Origin: Pseudolabrys sp. FHR47
GTDB lineage: Bacteria > Pseudomonadota > Alphaproteobacteria > Rhizobiales > Xanthobacteraceae
Direction: 5' to 3'
DNA: 64,000 nucleotides
NCBI RefSeq assembly: GCF_005153485.1
Contig: NZ_CP039740.1
Span: 806,001-870,000 of the forward strand
The position numbers and the translations under genes were made by a program. How positions within the stretch are numbered: position 1 is the first letter of the stretch; the number at the start of each line of letters is the position of its first letter. Below, one piece after another: positions 1 through 11,070 of the stretch. The notes under the pieces are model-generated. The model made no database searches. It was not told the origin of the DNA and saw nothing but the letters and a program-made list of their open reading frames with translations.

Positions 1-2
1 TG

Positions 3-149
3 CGTCAGGAAGTGATGCAGGATCCGCTGGTGCAGGCGGTGCTGAAAAAGTTTCCCGGCGCCAAGGTCGGCGAAATCACCCAGCAGGGCGAGGAGCCGCC
101 GCTCGACGAAAGTGGCCTGCCGCCGCTGGACATGGAAGAGGAAGACTAG
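3..149 (+). CDS. dnaX: DNA polymerase III subunit gamma/tau, C-terminal end (partial)
   Basis: Open frame running in from the window edge and ending at a TAG; 48 residues are visible. The segment reads DPLVQAVLKKFPGAKVGEI followed by an acidic tail ending DMEEED, which matches the C-terminal tail of alphaproteobacterial DnaX, the clamp-loader ATPase subunit of DNA polymerase III. The order dnaX-ybaB-recR is strongly conserved in bacteria and supports the call. Only the tail is here, so no ATPase motif can be checked. Confidence 0.8.
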   Translation, partial: RQEVMQDPLVQAVLKKFPGAKVGEITQQGEEPPLDESGLPPLDMEEED

Positions 150-197
150 CGCATGATCCCGAAAAGGGGTCACCGGTTTTCGGATCAGATCATGCGC
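149..197. repeat. Palindromic intergenic repeat (GCATGATC type)
   Basis: Imperfect palindrome with outer arms GCATGATC and GATCATGC and inner arms CCGAAAA and TTTTCGG. It fills most of the space between dnaX and ybaB and ends close to the ybaB ribosome binding site (GGAG). Elements of this form are scattered between genes in Bradyrhizobium and Rhodopseudomonas genomes (recalled). In RNA it would fold into a hairpin between two co-transcribed genes. Confidence 0.75.
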
Positions 198-211
198 AAA
201 GGAGAATAAGT

Positions 212-529
212 ATGCGCGATTTCATGGGCATGATGAAGCAGGCCGCGCAGCTGCAGTCGAAGATGCAGGAGATGCAGGCCGAGCTCGACACCATCGAGGT
301 GGAAGGCACGGCTGGCGGCGGCATGGTCAAGGTCACGCTGACCGCGAAGGGCGCGCTCAAGGGTGTGAAGATCGACGATTCGCTGTTGCAGCCGTCCGAG
401 AAGGAAATCGTCGAGGACCTGCTGGTCACCGCGCATGCCGATGCGCGCCGCAAGGCCGAGACCGTGCTCGCCGAGAAGATGAAGGCGATGACCGGCGGTC
501 TGCCGCTGCCGCCGGGGCTGTTGGGGTAG
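212..529 (+). CDS. ybaB: YbaB/EbfC family nucleoid-associated protein
   Basis: A 105-residue protein of the YbaB/EbfC family, a small dimeric DNA-binding protein that associates with the nucleoid. The N-terminal helix is rich in M and Q (residues 1-28) and is followed by the family segment with GGGMVKVTLTAKG and a conserved LLVTAHADARRKAE helix. The start ATG has a good GGAG ribosome binding site 9 bases upstream. It sits between dnaX and recR, its usual place, and probably shares their transcript. Length matches the family. Confidence 0.93.
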   Translation: MRDFMGMMKQAAQLQSKMQEMQAELDTIEVEGTAGGGMVKVTLTAKGALKGVKIDDSLLQPSEKEIVEDLLVTAHADARRKAETVLAEKMKAMTGGLPLPPGLLG

Positions 530-552
530 GATGACTGGCGACGACCTCTCGT

Positions 553-640
553 TCGTCATGCCCGGCCTTGTGCCGGGCATCCACGTCTTGAGCGTCGCAT
601 TGAAGACGTGGATGGCCGGGACAAGCCCGGCCACGACGGA
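553..640. repeat. Palindromic repeat, CCCGGCC/CCACGTCTT type
   Basis: Inverted repeat of about 88 bases between ybaB and recR. Arms carry gtcatgcccggc and gccgggacaagc, with an inner pair catccacgtctt and aagacgtggatg. Near-identical elements lie at 15181-15263 and, rearranged, at 32948-33047. This is a dispersed intergenic family common in Bradyrhizobium-like genomes (recalled). It could form a stable hairpin inside the dnaX-ybaB-recR transcript. Confidence 0.8.
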
Positions 641-647
641 GTAGGAA

Positions 648-1253
648 ATGCCCACCGCCGTTGCCGGACCTGAAATCGAGCGTCTGATTCAGTTGCTCGC
701 GCGCCTGCCGGGCCTCGGTCCACGCTCGGCGCGCCGCGCGGCGCTGTTCCTGATCAAGAAGCGCGAGCAGGTGATGACGCCGCTCACCAATGCGCTGCAG
801 ACCGCGCTCGAGAAGATCGTCGTTTGCAAGACCTGCGGCAACATCGATACCCATGACCCGTGCACTGTGTGCACCGACACGCGGCGCGATCGATCGATCC
901 TGGTCGTCGTCGCCGACGTTGCCGATCTGTGGGCGCTGGAGCGCGCCCATGCCGTCAACGGCCGTTATCATGTCCTCGGCGGCACTTTGTCGCCGCTCGA
1001 CGGTGTCGGTCCGCAGGACCTGTCGATCGAGGCTTTGGTCAAGCGCGCCCATGAGCCGGAAGTCAGCGAGGTCATCCTCGCGCTCAATGCCACGGTCGAT
1101 GGCCAGACCACGGCGCACTACATCACCGAACTGCTCGCTGACGCCAATGTGAAGGTCACGCGCCTCGCCCACGGCGTGCCGGTCGGCGGCGAACTCGATT
1201 ATCTCGACGAAGGCACTTTGTCGGCGGCGATGAAGCAGCGGACGCTGTTTTAG
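648..1253 (+). CDS. recR: Recombination mediator protein RecR
   Basis: RecR works with RecF and RecO to load RecA on gapped DNA. The 201-residue length is normal. An N-terminal helix-hairpin-helix region ([11 protein letters not shown], residues 20-30) is followed by a C4 zinc finger with Cys60, Cys63, Cys72 and Cys75, then a Toprim domain (about 84-180) and a C-terminal part with [16 protein letters not shown]. The start ATG has a GGAGTAGGA ribosome binding site that overlaps the end of the preceding palindromic repeat. Third gene of the dnaX-ybaB-recR group. Confidence 0.97.
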   Translation: MPTAVAGPEIERLIQLLARLPGLGPRSARRAALFLIKKREQVMTPLTNALQTALEKIVVCKTCGNIDTHDPCTVCTDTRRDRSILVVVADVADLWALERAHAVNGRYHVLGGTLSPLDGVGPQDLSIEALVKRAHEPEVSEVILALNATVDGQTTAHYITELLADANVKVTRLAHGVPVGGELDYLDEGTLSAAMKQRTLF

Positions 1254-1275
1254 CCTTGGGCACCGGACCCTAGTC

Positions 1276-1369
1276 TCCGTTCGTCCCCGCGAAAGCGGGG
1301 ACCCAGCTCTTCGCACCCCAGGCATTGCCGTTTCGCTTCTGGGCCCCCGCTTTCGCGGGGGCGAACGGA
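1276..1369. repeat. Palindromic repeat, GTCCCCGCGAAAGCGGGGAC type
   Basis: Roughly 94-base inverted repeat between convergent recR and the AraC-family gene. Outer arms tccgttcg and cgaacgga; each side also holds its own small hairpin, cccc gcgaaagc gggg. The GCGAAAGC loop is the fixed core of this family. Related copies are at 9801-9896, 22261-22343 and, as half elements, near 23300 and 52560. Its position between convergent genes would let it act as a bidirectional terminator, though no T-run follows. Confidence 0.8.
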
Positions 1370-1393
1370 TTTGGTTTTCGTCTTCGATGCAAA

Positions 1394-2275
1394 TTACTTC
1401 CCCGCCAGCACCCGTTCGCGAAATTCGCTCGGCGCGAGCCCTGTCGCCACCGTGAAGGTGCGGGTGAAATAGGCCGGATCGTTGAAGCCGAGCGCGTAGG
1501 CGACCTTCGACACCGGCATGTTGGTATAGACGAGTTGACGGCGCGCCTCGCGCACCAGCCGGTCACGGATCAGGTGTGAGGCCGGACAGCCGAATGCCTC
1601 GCGGGTCAGTCGCGACAGATGCGTTGGCGTTATCTTCAGCGCCGCAGCGTAGCGCGCCACCGCCCAGTGCTCGCGAAAGTGCTCGTCGATCAACGCCTCG
1701 AAGCGGTCGACCAGCCGGTCGCCGGCCGTGACAGTGCCCTGCGCCGTCTGCGCGGCGAGTTGGCGTGCGACCAGGCCAAGCAGCGCTGCCGACAGAGCCT
1801 TGAGCACATGGGCGCGCGCAAAGTTGCGGCCGTCATATTCGGCGAAGATGTCCTGCATCAGCCGGCGCAGGGCGGGCGTTGCGCGCAGCAGCGCCGCGTC
1901 CGACAGCACACGCGACAGGCCTTCCGACGGCGCGATCGCTTCGTCGAGAATCTCCGTGGCGATGGTCACCACCCAGCCTTGGGTGCCGCGCGTGAACTGA
2001 TAGCCGTGGACGTGTCCGGCCGGCATGTTGATGGCGACCATCGGCCGAAGCCGGAACTCGCGGCCCTCGATATTGGCGCGGCCGCCGCCCTTGGCGATCA
2101 GCAGCACCTGATGCAGCCGGCCGTGTCGGTGCGGCGGGAACTGCCAGTCGTGCAGCACCGAACGGGCGGCGATCGTCTCGCAGTGCACCACGTCGGGGAG
2201 GGCGCGATCCTCGCCGAACAGGTTGTAGGTCAGGATCGCTGGCAAGGTCGAAAGTTTGAGCGGAGCGCGCGGCAT
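1394..2275 (-). CDS. AraC-family transcriptional regulator, PobR-like
   Basis: A regulator of about 293 residues with a cupin-like N-terminal sensing domain (HDWQFPPHRHGRLHQVLLI, with the usual His pair) and two C-terminal helix-turn-helix motifs typical of AraC (ITPTHLSRLTREAFG; VSKVAYALGFNDPAYFTRTF). It is divergent from pobA with about 100 bases between starts, the arrangement seen for AraC-type PobR activators of 4-hydroxybenzoate hydroxylase. Effector binding is inferred from context. The start is uncertain: an in-frame ATG at 2311 would add 12 residues, and neither has a clear ribosome binding site. Confidence 0.8.
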   Translation of the reverse strand: MPRAPLKLSTLPAILTYNLFGEDRALPDVVHCETIAARSVLHDWQFPPHRHGRLHQVLLIAKGGGRANIEGREFRLRPMVAINMPAGHVHGYQFTRGTQGWVVTIATEILDEAIAPSEGLSRVLSDAALLRATPALRRLMQDIFAEYDGRNFARAHVLKALSAALLGLVARQLAAQTAQGTVTAGDRLVDRFEALIDEHFREHWAVARYAAALKITPTHLSRLTREAFGCPASHLIRDRLVREARRQLVYTNMPVSKVAYALGFNDPAYFTRTFTVATGLAPSEFRERVLAGK

Positions 2276-2339
2276 GTTCGATTTGTACAAGATATCGTCG
2301 GCTCGATCCATTCCCCGCCGCGCGTCTTTTGGGCGATAG

Positions 2340-4909
<2,570 letters not shown>

Positions 4910-4916
4910 GGCGCTC

Positions 4917-5103
4917 TTTCTTCACCTCTCCCCATCCAAAGTCGGATTTATCCGACTTTGGCATTTTGAATGCCTAACCCGGATATATCCGGGTTGGGTT
5001 GGAGAGGTCGACGCGCGAAGCGCGTCGGGAGAGGGGGTTATAGCACCGGGAGACTTGCAAACCCCTCTCCCCAACCCTCTCCCCACAGGAGAGAGGGGGG
5101 CGC
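4917..5103. repeat. Composite CCTCTCCCC repeat with nested palindromes
   Basis: The gap between the AmpG-like gene and rmuC holds a compound repeat. Outer elements are cacctctcccc / gggagaggggg and a second copy cccctctcccc / gagagaggggg. Inside lie three small palindromes: aaagtcgga-ttta-tccgacttt, a perfect 20-base aacccggata/tatccgggtt, and gacgcgc-gaa-gcgcgtc. The CCCCTCTCCC family recurs at 54888-55025 and 63925-63988. No gene is seen here. Confidence 0.75.
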
Positions 5104-5127
5104 GCCAAGTGCTGGGCGCGGCAGAGC

Positions 5128-6267
5128 CTACTCCCCCGCGATCTTGCGCACCGGCGCGGCGATCACGTCGGCGCTGGCGGGCGTGTCGGCGTCGAAATCG
5201 AGGCCCTCGATCTTGCCGGCGCGCTTCTCGATCTTGCCGGTCGAGATCAGGATGCTGTCAATGTCGGCATTGGCCTGGTTGAAGTGCGATTGCAGCTTGC
5301 GCACGCGCTCGGACAGCAAGGTGACGTCCTTCATCATCATGCCGACCTCGGTGCGGATCTGGTCGGCGGCCTCGCGCATCTCGGCATCCTTGCGCACCTG
5401 CTTGATGACCTGAATCGCCATGACCATCAAAGTCGGCGACACGATCATGACGCGGGCGCGCTGCGCCTTCTGCACCAGATCGTCGAACTGTTCGTGCAGA
5501 TCGGCATAGACCGATTCCGACGGGATGAACATCAGCGCGATGTCCTGTGTCTCGCCGGGCAGGAGATATTTGCCGGCAATATCGGAGACATGTTTGGTGA
5601 TGTCGGTGCGCACGCGGGCGGCGGCGAACTTGCGTTCCTCGTCGCTCTCGGCGGCGCGCAGCGCAGTCAGCGCCTCGAGCGGAAACTTGGCGTCGATTAC
5701 CAAAGGCCCGGAGTCGGGCATGAACACCACGCAGTCCGGCTTGGTGCGGTTCGACAGGCTGTACTGGAATTCGTAGGCGCCCTTCGGCAGCACATCCATG
5801 ATGATGGCCTCGAGCTGGCCCTGTCCGAAGGCGCCGCGCGACTGCTTGTTGCTCAGCACGTTCTGCAACGAGGTCACGGTCGACGAGAGTTCAGTGATGT
5901 TCTTCTGCGCCGAATCGATCACCGCCAGCCGCGAATGCAGCGCCTGCAAATGATCGGAGGTGTGCTTGGCGGTGGTCTTCATCGACTCGCCGAGGTTCTG
6001 GCTCACCGCGTCGAGCCGGGTGTTGACCGTCTGGGCCAGTTGGCCGTGCGCGTTCTGCAGCCACGCGCCCATGGCGTCGAGCCGTGCGTTGAGTTCGCGC
6101 AGCCGCTGGTCCTGCTCCGCGTCGACCTCCGGCTTCTTCGGCCGCAGCAGAATGACCAGGATGGCGATGAGGCAGATGACGGCGAGCGCCGCGATGGCCA
6201 GCCCGACGGGCAGGGCAGCCGACGATTGCAGGAATTCGCGAAGCTGATCGGTCAGGGGAGGGTTCAT
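5128..6267 (-). CDS. rmuC: DNA recombination protein RmuC homologue
   Basis: A 379-residue protein with one N-terminal membrane anchor (about residues 19-42), a coiled-coil stretch (about 50-140), then the RmuC nuclease-like domain containing QGQLEAIIMDVLPKG, VVIDAKFPLEAL and DIALMFIPSESVY. The Asp-x-Lys pair in VIDAKFPLE resembles the PD-(D/E)XK fold. RmuC limits inversions and rearrangements at short inverted repeats in E. coli. It reads away from def with about 130 bases between starts. In alphaproteobacteria rmuC often lies beside def and fmt, as here. Confidence 0.93.
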   Translation of the reverse strand: MNPPLTDQLREFLQSSAALPVGLAIAALAVICLIAILVILLRPKKPEVDAEQDQRLRELNARLDAMGAWLQNAHGQLAQTVNTRLDAVSQNLGESMKTTAKHTSDHLQALHSRLAVIDSAQKNITELSSTVTSLQNVLSNKQSRGAFGQGQLEAIIMDVLPKGAYEFQYSLSNRTKPDCVVFMPDSGPLVIDAKFPLEALTALRAAESDEERKFAAARVRTDITKHVSDIAGKYLLPGETQDIALMFIPSESVYADLHEQFDDLVQKAQRARVMIVSPTLMVMAIQVIKQVRKDAEMREAADQIRTEVGMMMKDVTLLSERVRKLQSHFNQANADIDSILISTGKIEKRAGKIEGLDFDADTPASADVIAAPVRKIAGE

Positions 6268-6395
6268 GGCGTGGGTTTTAACCCGATTCGGCGCGGGAGG
6301 GAACGAAGAGCGAACGGGCTTTCAGACGAGCCGAAATCAGCGCCTTTTGGGCGATTCCGTTGACCTTCCAGCTCGCACCCCTTACATCGCCGACC

Positions 6396-6953
6396 ATGGC
6401 GATCCGCGACATCCTCATCATCCCCGAAAAGAAGCTCCGGCTGGTTTCCGAGCCGATCAAGGCGTTCGACAAGCCGCTGCGCACTTTGGTCGACGACATG
6501 TTCGAGACCATGTACGAGGCGCCGGGCATTGGGCTCGCCGCCATCCAGATCGGCGAGCCGGTCCGCGTCGTCACCATTGACGTCGCCAAGAAGGACGACC
6601 CGAAGGCGCCGCAGGTCTTTATCAATCCGGAGATCGTTTGGTCCTCGGAGGAGCACTCGGTCTACGAGGAAGGCTGCCTGTCGATTCCGGAATATTACGA
6701 GGAGGTCGAGCGGCCGGCGAAGGTGCGGGTCAAGTTCTTCGACGCCGACGGCAAGCCGCAAGAACTGGAAGCCGACGGTCTGCTAGCGACCTGCCTGCAG
6801 CACGAGATCGACCACCTCAACGGTGTGCTGTTCATCGATCACATTTCCAAACTGAAGCGCGATCGCGTGATCAAGAAGTTTACCAAGGCCGCCAAGCACG
6901 GCGTCTCGCCCGCGCTCGCCAAGGATAAAGAGCCGTCGCATCATATCGGCTGA
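6396..6953 (+). CDS. def: Peptide deformylase
   Basis: Removes the formyl group from the N-terminal methionine of new proteins; a metalloenzyme. All three family motifs are present: [10 protein letters not shown] (residues 44-53), EGCLSIP (92-98) with the metal-binding Cys94, and HEIDH (136-140) with two metal-binding His and the catalytic Glu. I chose the ATG at 6396 because the protein then begins [10 protein letters not shown] as in homologues; an in-frame TTG 36 bases upstream is possible but unlikely. 185 residues, normal. It is followed 17 bases later by fmt, which supplies the reverse activity on initiator tRNA. Confidence 0.96.
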   Translation: MAIRDILIIPEKKLRLVSEPIKAFDKPLRTLVDDMFETMYEAPGIGLAAIQIGEPVRVVTIDVAKKDDPKAPQVFINPEIVWSSEEHSVYEEGCLSIPEYYEEVERPAKVRVKFFDADGKPQELEADGLLATCLQHEIDHLNGVLFIDHISKLKRDRVIKKFTKAAKHGVSPALAKDKEPSHHIG

Positions 6954-6970
6954 GGCCGAAGGATAGGCTC

Positions 6971-7894
6971 ATGTCGCTCCGCCTCATCTTCATGGGCACG
7001 CCCGACTTCGCGGTGCCGACCTTGCTGGCGCTGCATGCGGCCGGGCATGAGATCGCCGCGGTCTATACGCGCGCGGCCAAGCCCGGCGGGCGGCGCGGCC
7101 TCGATCTGGTGCCGACGCCGGTTGAGCGTGAAGCGACCAAACTCGGGCTCAAGGTGCTGACGCCGAAATCCCTGCGCAACGACGAGGCGCAGGCCGAATT
7201 CGTCGCTCTCAACGCCGATGCCGCCATCGTCGTCGCTTACGGCCTTATCCTGCCGAAACCTGTGCTGGAAGCGCCGCGGCTCGGCTGCTTCAATGTCCAT
7301 GCCTCGCTGCTGCCGCGCTGGCGCGGCGCTGCGCCCATTCACCGCGCCATTATGGCCGGCGATGCCGAGACCGGCGTCACCATCATGCAGATGGACGAGG
7401 GCCTCGACACCGGCGCCATGATGATGCGCGAGGCAATGCCGATCGCCGCCGACGCCACGACCGGTGAATTGCACGATGCGCTAGCCGCGATGGGCGCGCG
7501 GCTGATGCCGGTAGCGCTGGCCGCGGCCGATCGCGGTTCGCTCAAGCCGACGCCGCAGCCGGCCGAGGGCGTCACCTACGCCGAGAAGATTGCCAAAAGC
7601 GAAGCGCGCATCGACTGGTCGCGACCGGCGCGCGACGTGCACAATCACATCCGCGGTCTGTCGCCGTTTCCCGGCGCCTGGTTCGAGTTCGACGGCGCGC
7701 GCGTGAAAGTGCTGCGCTCGACACTTGGGTCGGGGTCCGGTGCGCCCGGCACCGCATTGGACGACAATCTCACCATCGCCTGCGGCGACGGCGCGGTGCG
7801 ACTCGTCCAGGTGCAGCGTGAAGGCAAGAAGGCCATGAGCGCCGAGGAATTCCTGCGCGGCAATGCGCTGCGAAAGGGAACGGCCCTGTCGTGA
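6971..7894 (+). CDS. fmt: Methionyl-tRNA formyltransferase
   Basis: Formylates initiator Met-tRNA using 10-formyltetrahydrofolate. The 307 residues hold the N-terminal formyltransferase domain with [12 protein letters not shown] at the start, the conserved [16 protein letters not shown] segment (catalytic His within [12 protein letters not shown]) and [15 protein letters not shown], followed by the C-terminal OB-like tRNA-binding domain from about residue 205 ([14 protein letters not shown]). Start ATG follows GAAGGATAGG. def-fmt is a common operon, and its stop overlaps the start of the next gene (GTGA). Confidence 0.97.
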   Translation: MSLRLIFMGTPDFAVPTLLALHAAGHEIAAVYTRAAKPGGRRGLDLVPTPVEREATKLGLKVLTPKSLRNDEAQAEFVALNADAAIVVAYGLILPKPVLEAPRLGCFNVHASLLPRWRGAAPIHRAIMAGDAETGVTIMQMDEGLDTGAMMMREAMPIAADATTGELHDALAAMGARLMPVALAAADRGSLKPTPQPAEGVTYAEKIAKSEARIDWSRPARDVHNHIRGLSPFPGAWFEFDGARVKVLRSTLGSGSGAPGTALDDNLTIACGDGAVRLVQVQREGKKAMSAEEFLRGNALRKGTALS

Positions 7895-8394
7895 GCCAGG
7901 CTATTCGCACAGAAACGCCGGCCGACATCGAGGCGATCCGCGCGGTCAATACGGCGGCTTTCGGCGGCGCGCAGGAAGCGGCGCTGATTGATGCTTTGCG
8001 CGACGATGGCGACTTGTTGCTGTCGCTGGTGGCCGAGATTGGCGGCGGCATCATCGGTCATGTCGCGTTCTCGCGCACGCATGTTGAACATGAGGGCGGC
8101 GCCGATCCGGCTGTTGCCCTCGCGCCGGTTGCCGTGCGGCCTGAGCATCGGCGCAAGGGCGTCGGCCGCGCACTGGTGCAAAGCGGACTAGAGCAGCTTA
8201 CCGAGCGCGGCGAGACTTTGGTCTTCGTTCTGGGCGAGCCTGAGTATTACGGCCGCTTCGGCTTCAGCACGGGACCTGCCGCGCATTTCGCCTCGCCCTA
8301 TGCCGGGCCTTATTTCCAATCGTTGATGCTGTCGGAGCGCGCGCCGTCGTCCGGTGCCGTCCGTTACGCACGCGCTTTTGCGGCCTTATCTTGA
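7891..8394 (+). CDS. GNAT family N-acetyltransferase, YhbS-like
   Basis: A 167-residue acetyltransferase. It opens [22 protein letters not shown], has the acetyl-CoA binding segment [21 protein letters not shown] (R-R-K-G-V-G, about residues 74-94) and the [10 protein letters not shown] stretch typical of YhbS-type enzymes. The GTG start overlaps the fmt stop by 4 bases, so translation is probably coupled. Substrate unknown. In other genomes truA follows fmt directly, so this gene together with the next small gene appears inserted between fmt and truA. Confidence 0.85.
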   Translation: MSQAIRTETPADIEAIRAVNTAAFGGAQEAALIDALRDDGDLLLSLVAEIGGGIIGHVAFSRTHVEHEGGADPAVALAPVAVRPEHRRKGVGRALVQSGLEQLTERGETLVFVLGEPEYYGRFGFSTGPAAHFASPYAGPYFQSLMLSERAPSSGAVRYARAFAALS

Positions 8395-8570
8395 ATTTCC
8401 TCTACTAGCGTATCATCGAATATGACGTCGCAGGGTTTGCTGACTTAGGCGCCATGAAGGCCTCGTCGGGCTCGTTCAAGTCCGGCGTGCCGGCAAGCAT
8501 CCGATGCTGGCAGATGAGTTTCTGCGTGAACACCGGTGCGAGCCGGCACCCGGATCGACTGAGCCTGTTA
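8395..8570. other. Intergenic stretch without a supported gene
   Basis: 176 bases between the acetyltransferase stop and the end of the convergent small gene. Short open frames exist but lack ribosome binding sites. Bases 8412-8427 match truA codons (9069-9084) exactly over 16 bases, and 8430-8444 match 9132-9146 at 14 of 15, in the same order, so this may hold a decayed fragment related to the truA 5' end; chance is not excluded. Confidence 0.4.
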
Positions 8571-8843
8571 TTAGCGATTGCCGCCGCCGCCGCCGCCGCC
8601 ACCGCCGCCGGCAAGGGCGCCATGGTCGATGTCGTTGCTGCCCGGCTGCCGCACGCCGTATTTGGAAGAACTTTCACCGCACAAGTGCCAGTAACCGGCG
8701 CCGGTCAGGGTGGTGTTGACCCAGCAATAGGCGCCTTGCTTGACCGGTCCGCCCAGCGAGTTGGTCCGCGGGCCGGTCGAGGCGTTGGCGGCTGTGGCGG
8801 CGGTCATGGCGATCATGGCGGCCAAAATGGCGATTTTCTTCAT
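8571..8843 (-). CDS. Small secreted protein with poly-glycine tail, unknown function
   Basis: A 90-residue protein. A signal peptide is clear (MKKIAILAAMIAMTAATAANA, cleavage near residue 21). The mature part has two cysteines (in AYCWVN and HLCGES) that could form one disulfide, and it ends in ten glycines followed by NR, encoded by a GGC-rich run at about 8580-8610. The start is fixed by a strong AGGAGA site 6 bases upstream of ATG at 8843; longer frames have no such site. I do not recognise the family. It is transcribed against the fmt and truA direction. The poly-Gly tract is a simple repeat and may vary in length. Confidence 0.7.
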   Translation of the reverse strand: MKKIAILAAMIAMTAATAANASTGPRTNSLGGPVKQGAYCWVNTTLTGAGYWHLCGESSSKYGVRQPGSNDIDHGALAGGGGGGGGGGNR

Positions 8844-9050
8844 AACGTCTCTCCTGTTGATCGATTTGCCGTGGGCCGGGCGGCGGTGCCCGTCCCCTCT
8901 CACCATGAGTGTGCCGGGGCGTCCTCCCGGTTCACGCCCGGCTCAAATTATTTGGGGGTGAACCCGCCGCCTTCCGCTGCGGCCGCGAGGGCGTGACTTG
9001 CGGTGAAATCGCGGTTACTGGAGCGCACCAGGACGCCACCCAGGCAGGCC

Positions 9051-9797
9051 ATGCCCCGCTACAAGCTCATCATCGAATATGACGGCGCGCCGTTCTGCGG
9101 CTGGCAGTATCAGGCCGACCAGGTGACGGTGCAGGGTGTGCTGACGTCTGCCGTCAAGGCACTGACCGGCGAGGACGTGCTGGTGCAGGGCGCCGGCCGC
9201 ACCGATGCCGGCGTGCATGCACGCGGGCAGGTGGCCCATGTCGATCTGGCGCGCGAATGGCGCACGGACACCGTGCGCGACGCGCTCAATGCGCATTTGC
9301 GGCCGCATCCGGTGGCGGTGCTCAGCGCCGAGCGCGTTGGCGACGAATTCAATGCCCGCACCTCGGCAATCAAGCGCCATTACTTCTATCGCATCGTCAA
9401 TCGCCGGCCTGATCTGACCTTCGATCGCAATTACGCGTGGCGCGTGGCGCGGCCGCTCGATGCCGATGCCATGCACGAGGCGGCGCAGCGCCTTGTTGGC
9501 AAGCACGACTTCACCACATTCCGCTCCACCGAATGTCAGGCCAAGTCACCGGCCAAGACGCTCGACCGCCTCGACGTCATGCGGCACGGTGAAGAGATTC
9601 ACGTCTTCGCTTCGGCGCGTTCGTTCCTGCACAATCAGGTGCGTTCGATGGTCGGTTCGCTGATGAATACGGGTCTCAGCGGTCCTGGCGCATGGACCGC
9701 CGACGATCTGTCGGCGGCGCTGGAAGCGCGCGACCGCACCGCCTGCGGCCAGGTGGCTCCGCCGGACGGGCTTTATTTGATGAAGGTGGATTATTGA
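9051..9797 (+). CDS. truA: tRNA pseudouridine(38-40) synthase TruA
   Basis: Converts uridines 38-40 of the tRNA anticodon stem to pseudouridine. The 248-residue protein starts [12 protein letters not shown], has the catalytic Asp52 in [14 protein letters not shown] (47-60), [18 protein letters not shown] and [14 protein letters not shown] near the C-terminus, all standard. I chose ATG 9051 over a frame extension from 9003 because homologues begin here and GGCAGG lies just upstream. def-fmt-truA-dapE-dapD is a usual neighbourhood in Hyphomicrobiales; dapE is convergent. Confidence 0.96.
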   Translation: MPRYKLIIEYDGAPFCGWQYQADQVTVQGVLTSAVKALTGEDVLVQGAGRTDAGVHARGQVAHVDLAREWRTDTVRDALNAHLRPHPVAVLSAERVGDEFNARTSAIKRHYFYRIVNRRPDLTFDRNYAWRVARPLDADAMHEAAQRLVGKHDFTTFRSTECQAKSPAKTLDRLDVMRHGEEIHVFASARSFLHNQVRSMVGSLMNTGLSGPGAWTADDLSAALEARDRTACGQVAPPDGLYLMKVDY

Positions 9798-9800
9798 GCT

Positions 9801-9896
9801 TGTCGTCCCCGCGAAAGCGGGGACCCATAACCTGTGCCCTATCGATAGGGCACGGCGTATGGGTCCCGGCTCGCGCTTCGCTTGGCCGGGACGACA
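9801..9896. repeat. Palindromic repeat, GTCCCCGCGAAAGCGGGGAC type
   Basis: About 96 bases fill the space between convergent truA and dapE. The left half is the GCGAAAGC-loop element; the centre holds gtgccctatcgatagggcac, a 20-base palindrome; the right half (gggtcccggctcgcgc...ggccgggacgaca) is diverged. It probably folds into a long hairpin and could terminate both genes. Confidence 0.75.
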
Positions 9897-9902
9897 GCTA
9901 GC

Positions 9903-11063
9903 CTAGCCAAAATACCGATCGACAATCTTCCGGTAGATTGACGTCAGCGCGCGCAGGTCCGCGACCGGCACGCGCTCGTCGATGGCATGCATGGTCTGGC
10001 CGACCAGGCCGAATTCCACCACCGGACAATAATGCGTGATGAAGCGCGCATCCGAGGTGCCGCCGGTGGTTGAGAGCGTCGGCGTGCGGCCGGTGGTTTC
10101 CTTGACCGCGTTGGACACCAACTCGGTGAACGGCCCCGGCTTCGTCACGAACACGCCCGCATTGGACGGCTGGAACCTGAATTCGAACTTGATCCTGCCG
10201 GCGGAGGCCTTCTCGGCGCGGGCCTGCAGCAGCGCCTTCAGCGACTCCAGCGTGTGGCAGTCGTTGAAGCGGATGTTGAACTGCGCGCGCGCCTCGCCGG
10301 GAATGAGGTTGACGGTCTTGTTGCCGACATCGACCGAGACGAATTCGAGGTTCGACGGCTGGAAGTTGGCGTTGCCGTTGTCGAGTGGCTCGGACAACAG
10401 GGCGTCGATCAGCTTGACGATGCCGCGCACCGGGTTGTCGGCGCGTTGCGGATAGGCGACGTGACCCTGCTTGCCGGTGACGATGAGATGGCCGTTGAGC
10501 GAGCCGCGGCGGCCGATCTTGATGGTGTCGCCCATCTCGTCCTGGTTGCTCGGTTCGCCGAGGATACAGTGGTCGAATTTCTCGCCCATGCCGGCGACCC
10601 ATTGCAGCAGCTTCGGCGTGCCGTTGACCGCGATGCTCTCTTCATCGCCGGTGATCAGGAACGAGATCGAGCCCTTCTTTGGCTTGCCGCCATTGGCGGA
10701 GAGGTGATCGAGCACGGCGGCGACCGCGCAGCCGATGCCGCCCTTCATGTCGACGGCGCCGCGGCCGTAGAGTTCGCCATTGGCGATGTCGCCGCCGAAT
10801 GGCGGATGGGTCCAGGCTTTTTCATCGCCGGTCGGCACCACGTCGGTATGGCCGGCGAAGGTCAAATGCGGCGCCTCGGTGCCGATGCGGGCATAGAAGT
10901 TCTCGACGTCGTCGGTGCCGGCTTCTGAGAACACCTTGCGGTGTACGGTGAAGCCGGCGGCCTTCAGCGTCGTCTCAAGATAGCTCAGCGCGCCGCCTTC
11001 CGCCGGCGTCACCGACGGACAGCGCAACAGCTCACGGGTAATGGCAACGGGATCGGCGGACAT
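9903..11063 (-). CDS. dapE: Succinyl-diaminopimelate desuccinylase
   Basis: Hydrolyses N-succinyl-LL-diaminopimelate in lysine and cell wall precursor synthesis. A 386-residue M20-type metalloenzyme with His72 and Asp74 in [11 protein letters not shown], the bridging Asp105 in [10 protein letters not shown], Glu141-Glu142 in [12 protein letters not shown] and a C-terminal metal His in [12 protein letters not shown]. Full length. It begins 7 bases after the dapD stop, so dapD-dapE form an operon covering two steps of the succinylase branch. Confidence 0.96.
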   Translation of the reverse strand: MSADPVAITRELLRCPSVTPAEGGALSYLETTLKAAGFTVHRKVFSEAGTDDVENFYARIGTEAPHLTFAGHTDVVPTGDEKAWTHPPFGGDIANGELYGRGAVDMKGGIGCAVAAVLDHLSANGGKPKKGSISFLITGDEESIAVNGTPKLLQWVAGMGEKFDHCILGEPSNQDEMGDTIKIGRRGSLNGHLIVTGKQGHVAYPQRADNPVRGIVKLIDALLSEPLDNGNANFQPSNLEFVSVDVGNKTVNLIPGEARAQFNIRFNDCHTLESLKALLQARAEKASAGRIKFEFRFQPSNAGVFVTKPGPFTELVSNAVKETTGRTPTLSTTGGTSDARFITHYCPVVEFGLVGQTMHAIDERVPVADLRALTSIYRKIVDRYFG

Positions 11064-11070
11064 TCGCGCC

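Noticed and set aside
1276..1369. CRISPR-like repeat because of the recurring GTCCCCGCGAAAGCGGGGAC unit
   Set aside because: Units are scattered as single palindromes between genes, not in an array with regular spacers; no cas genes.
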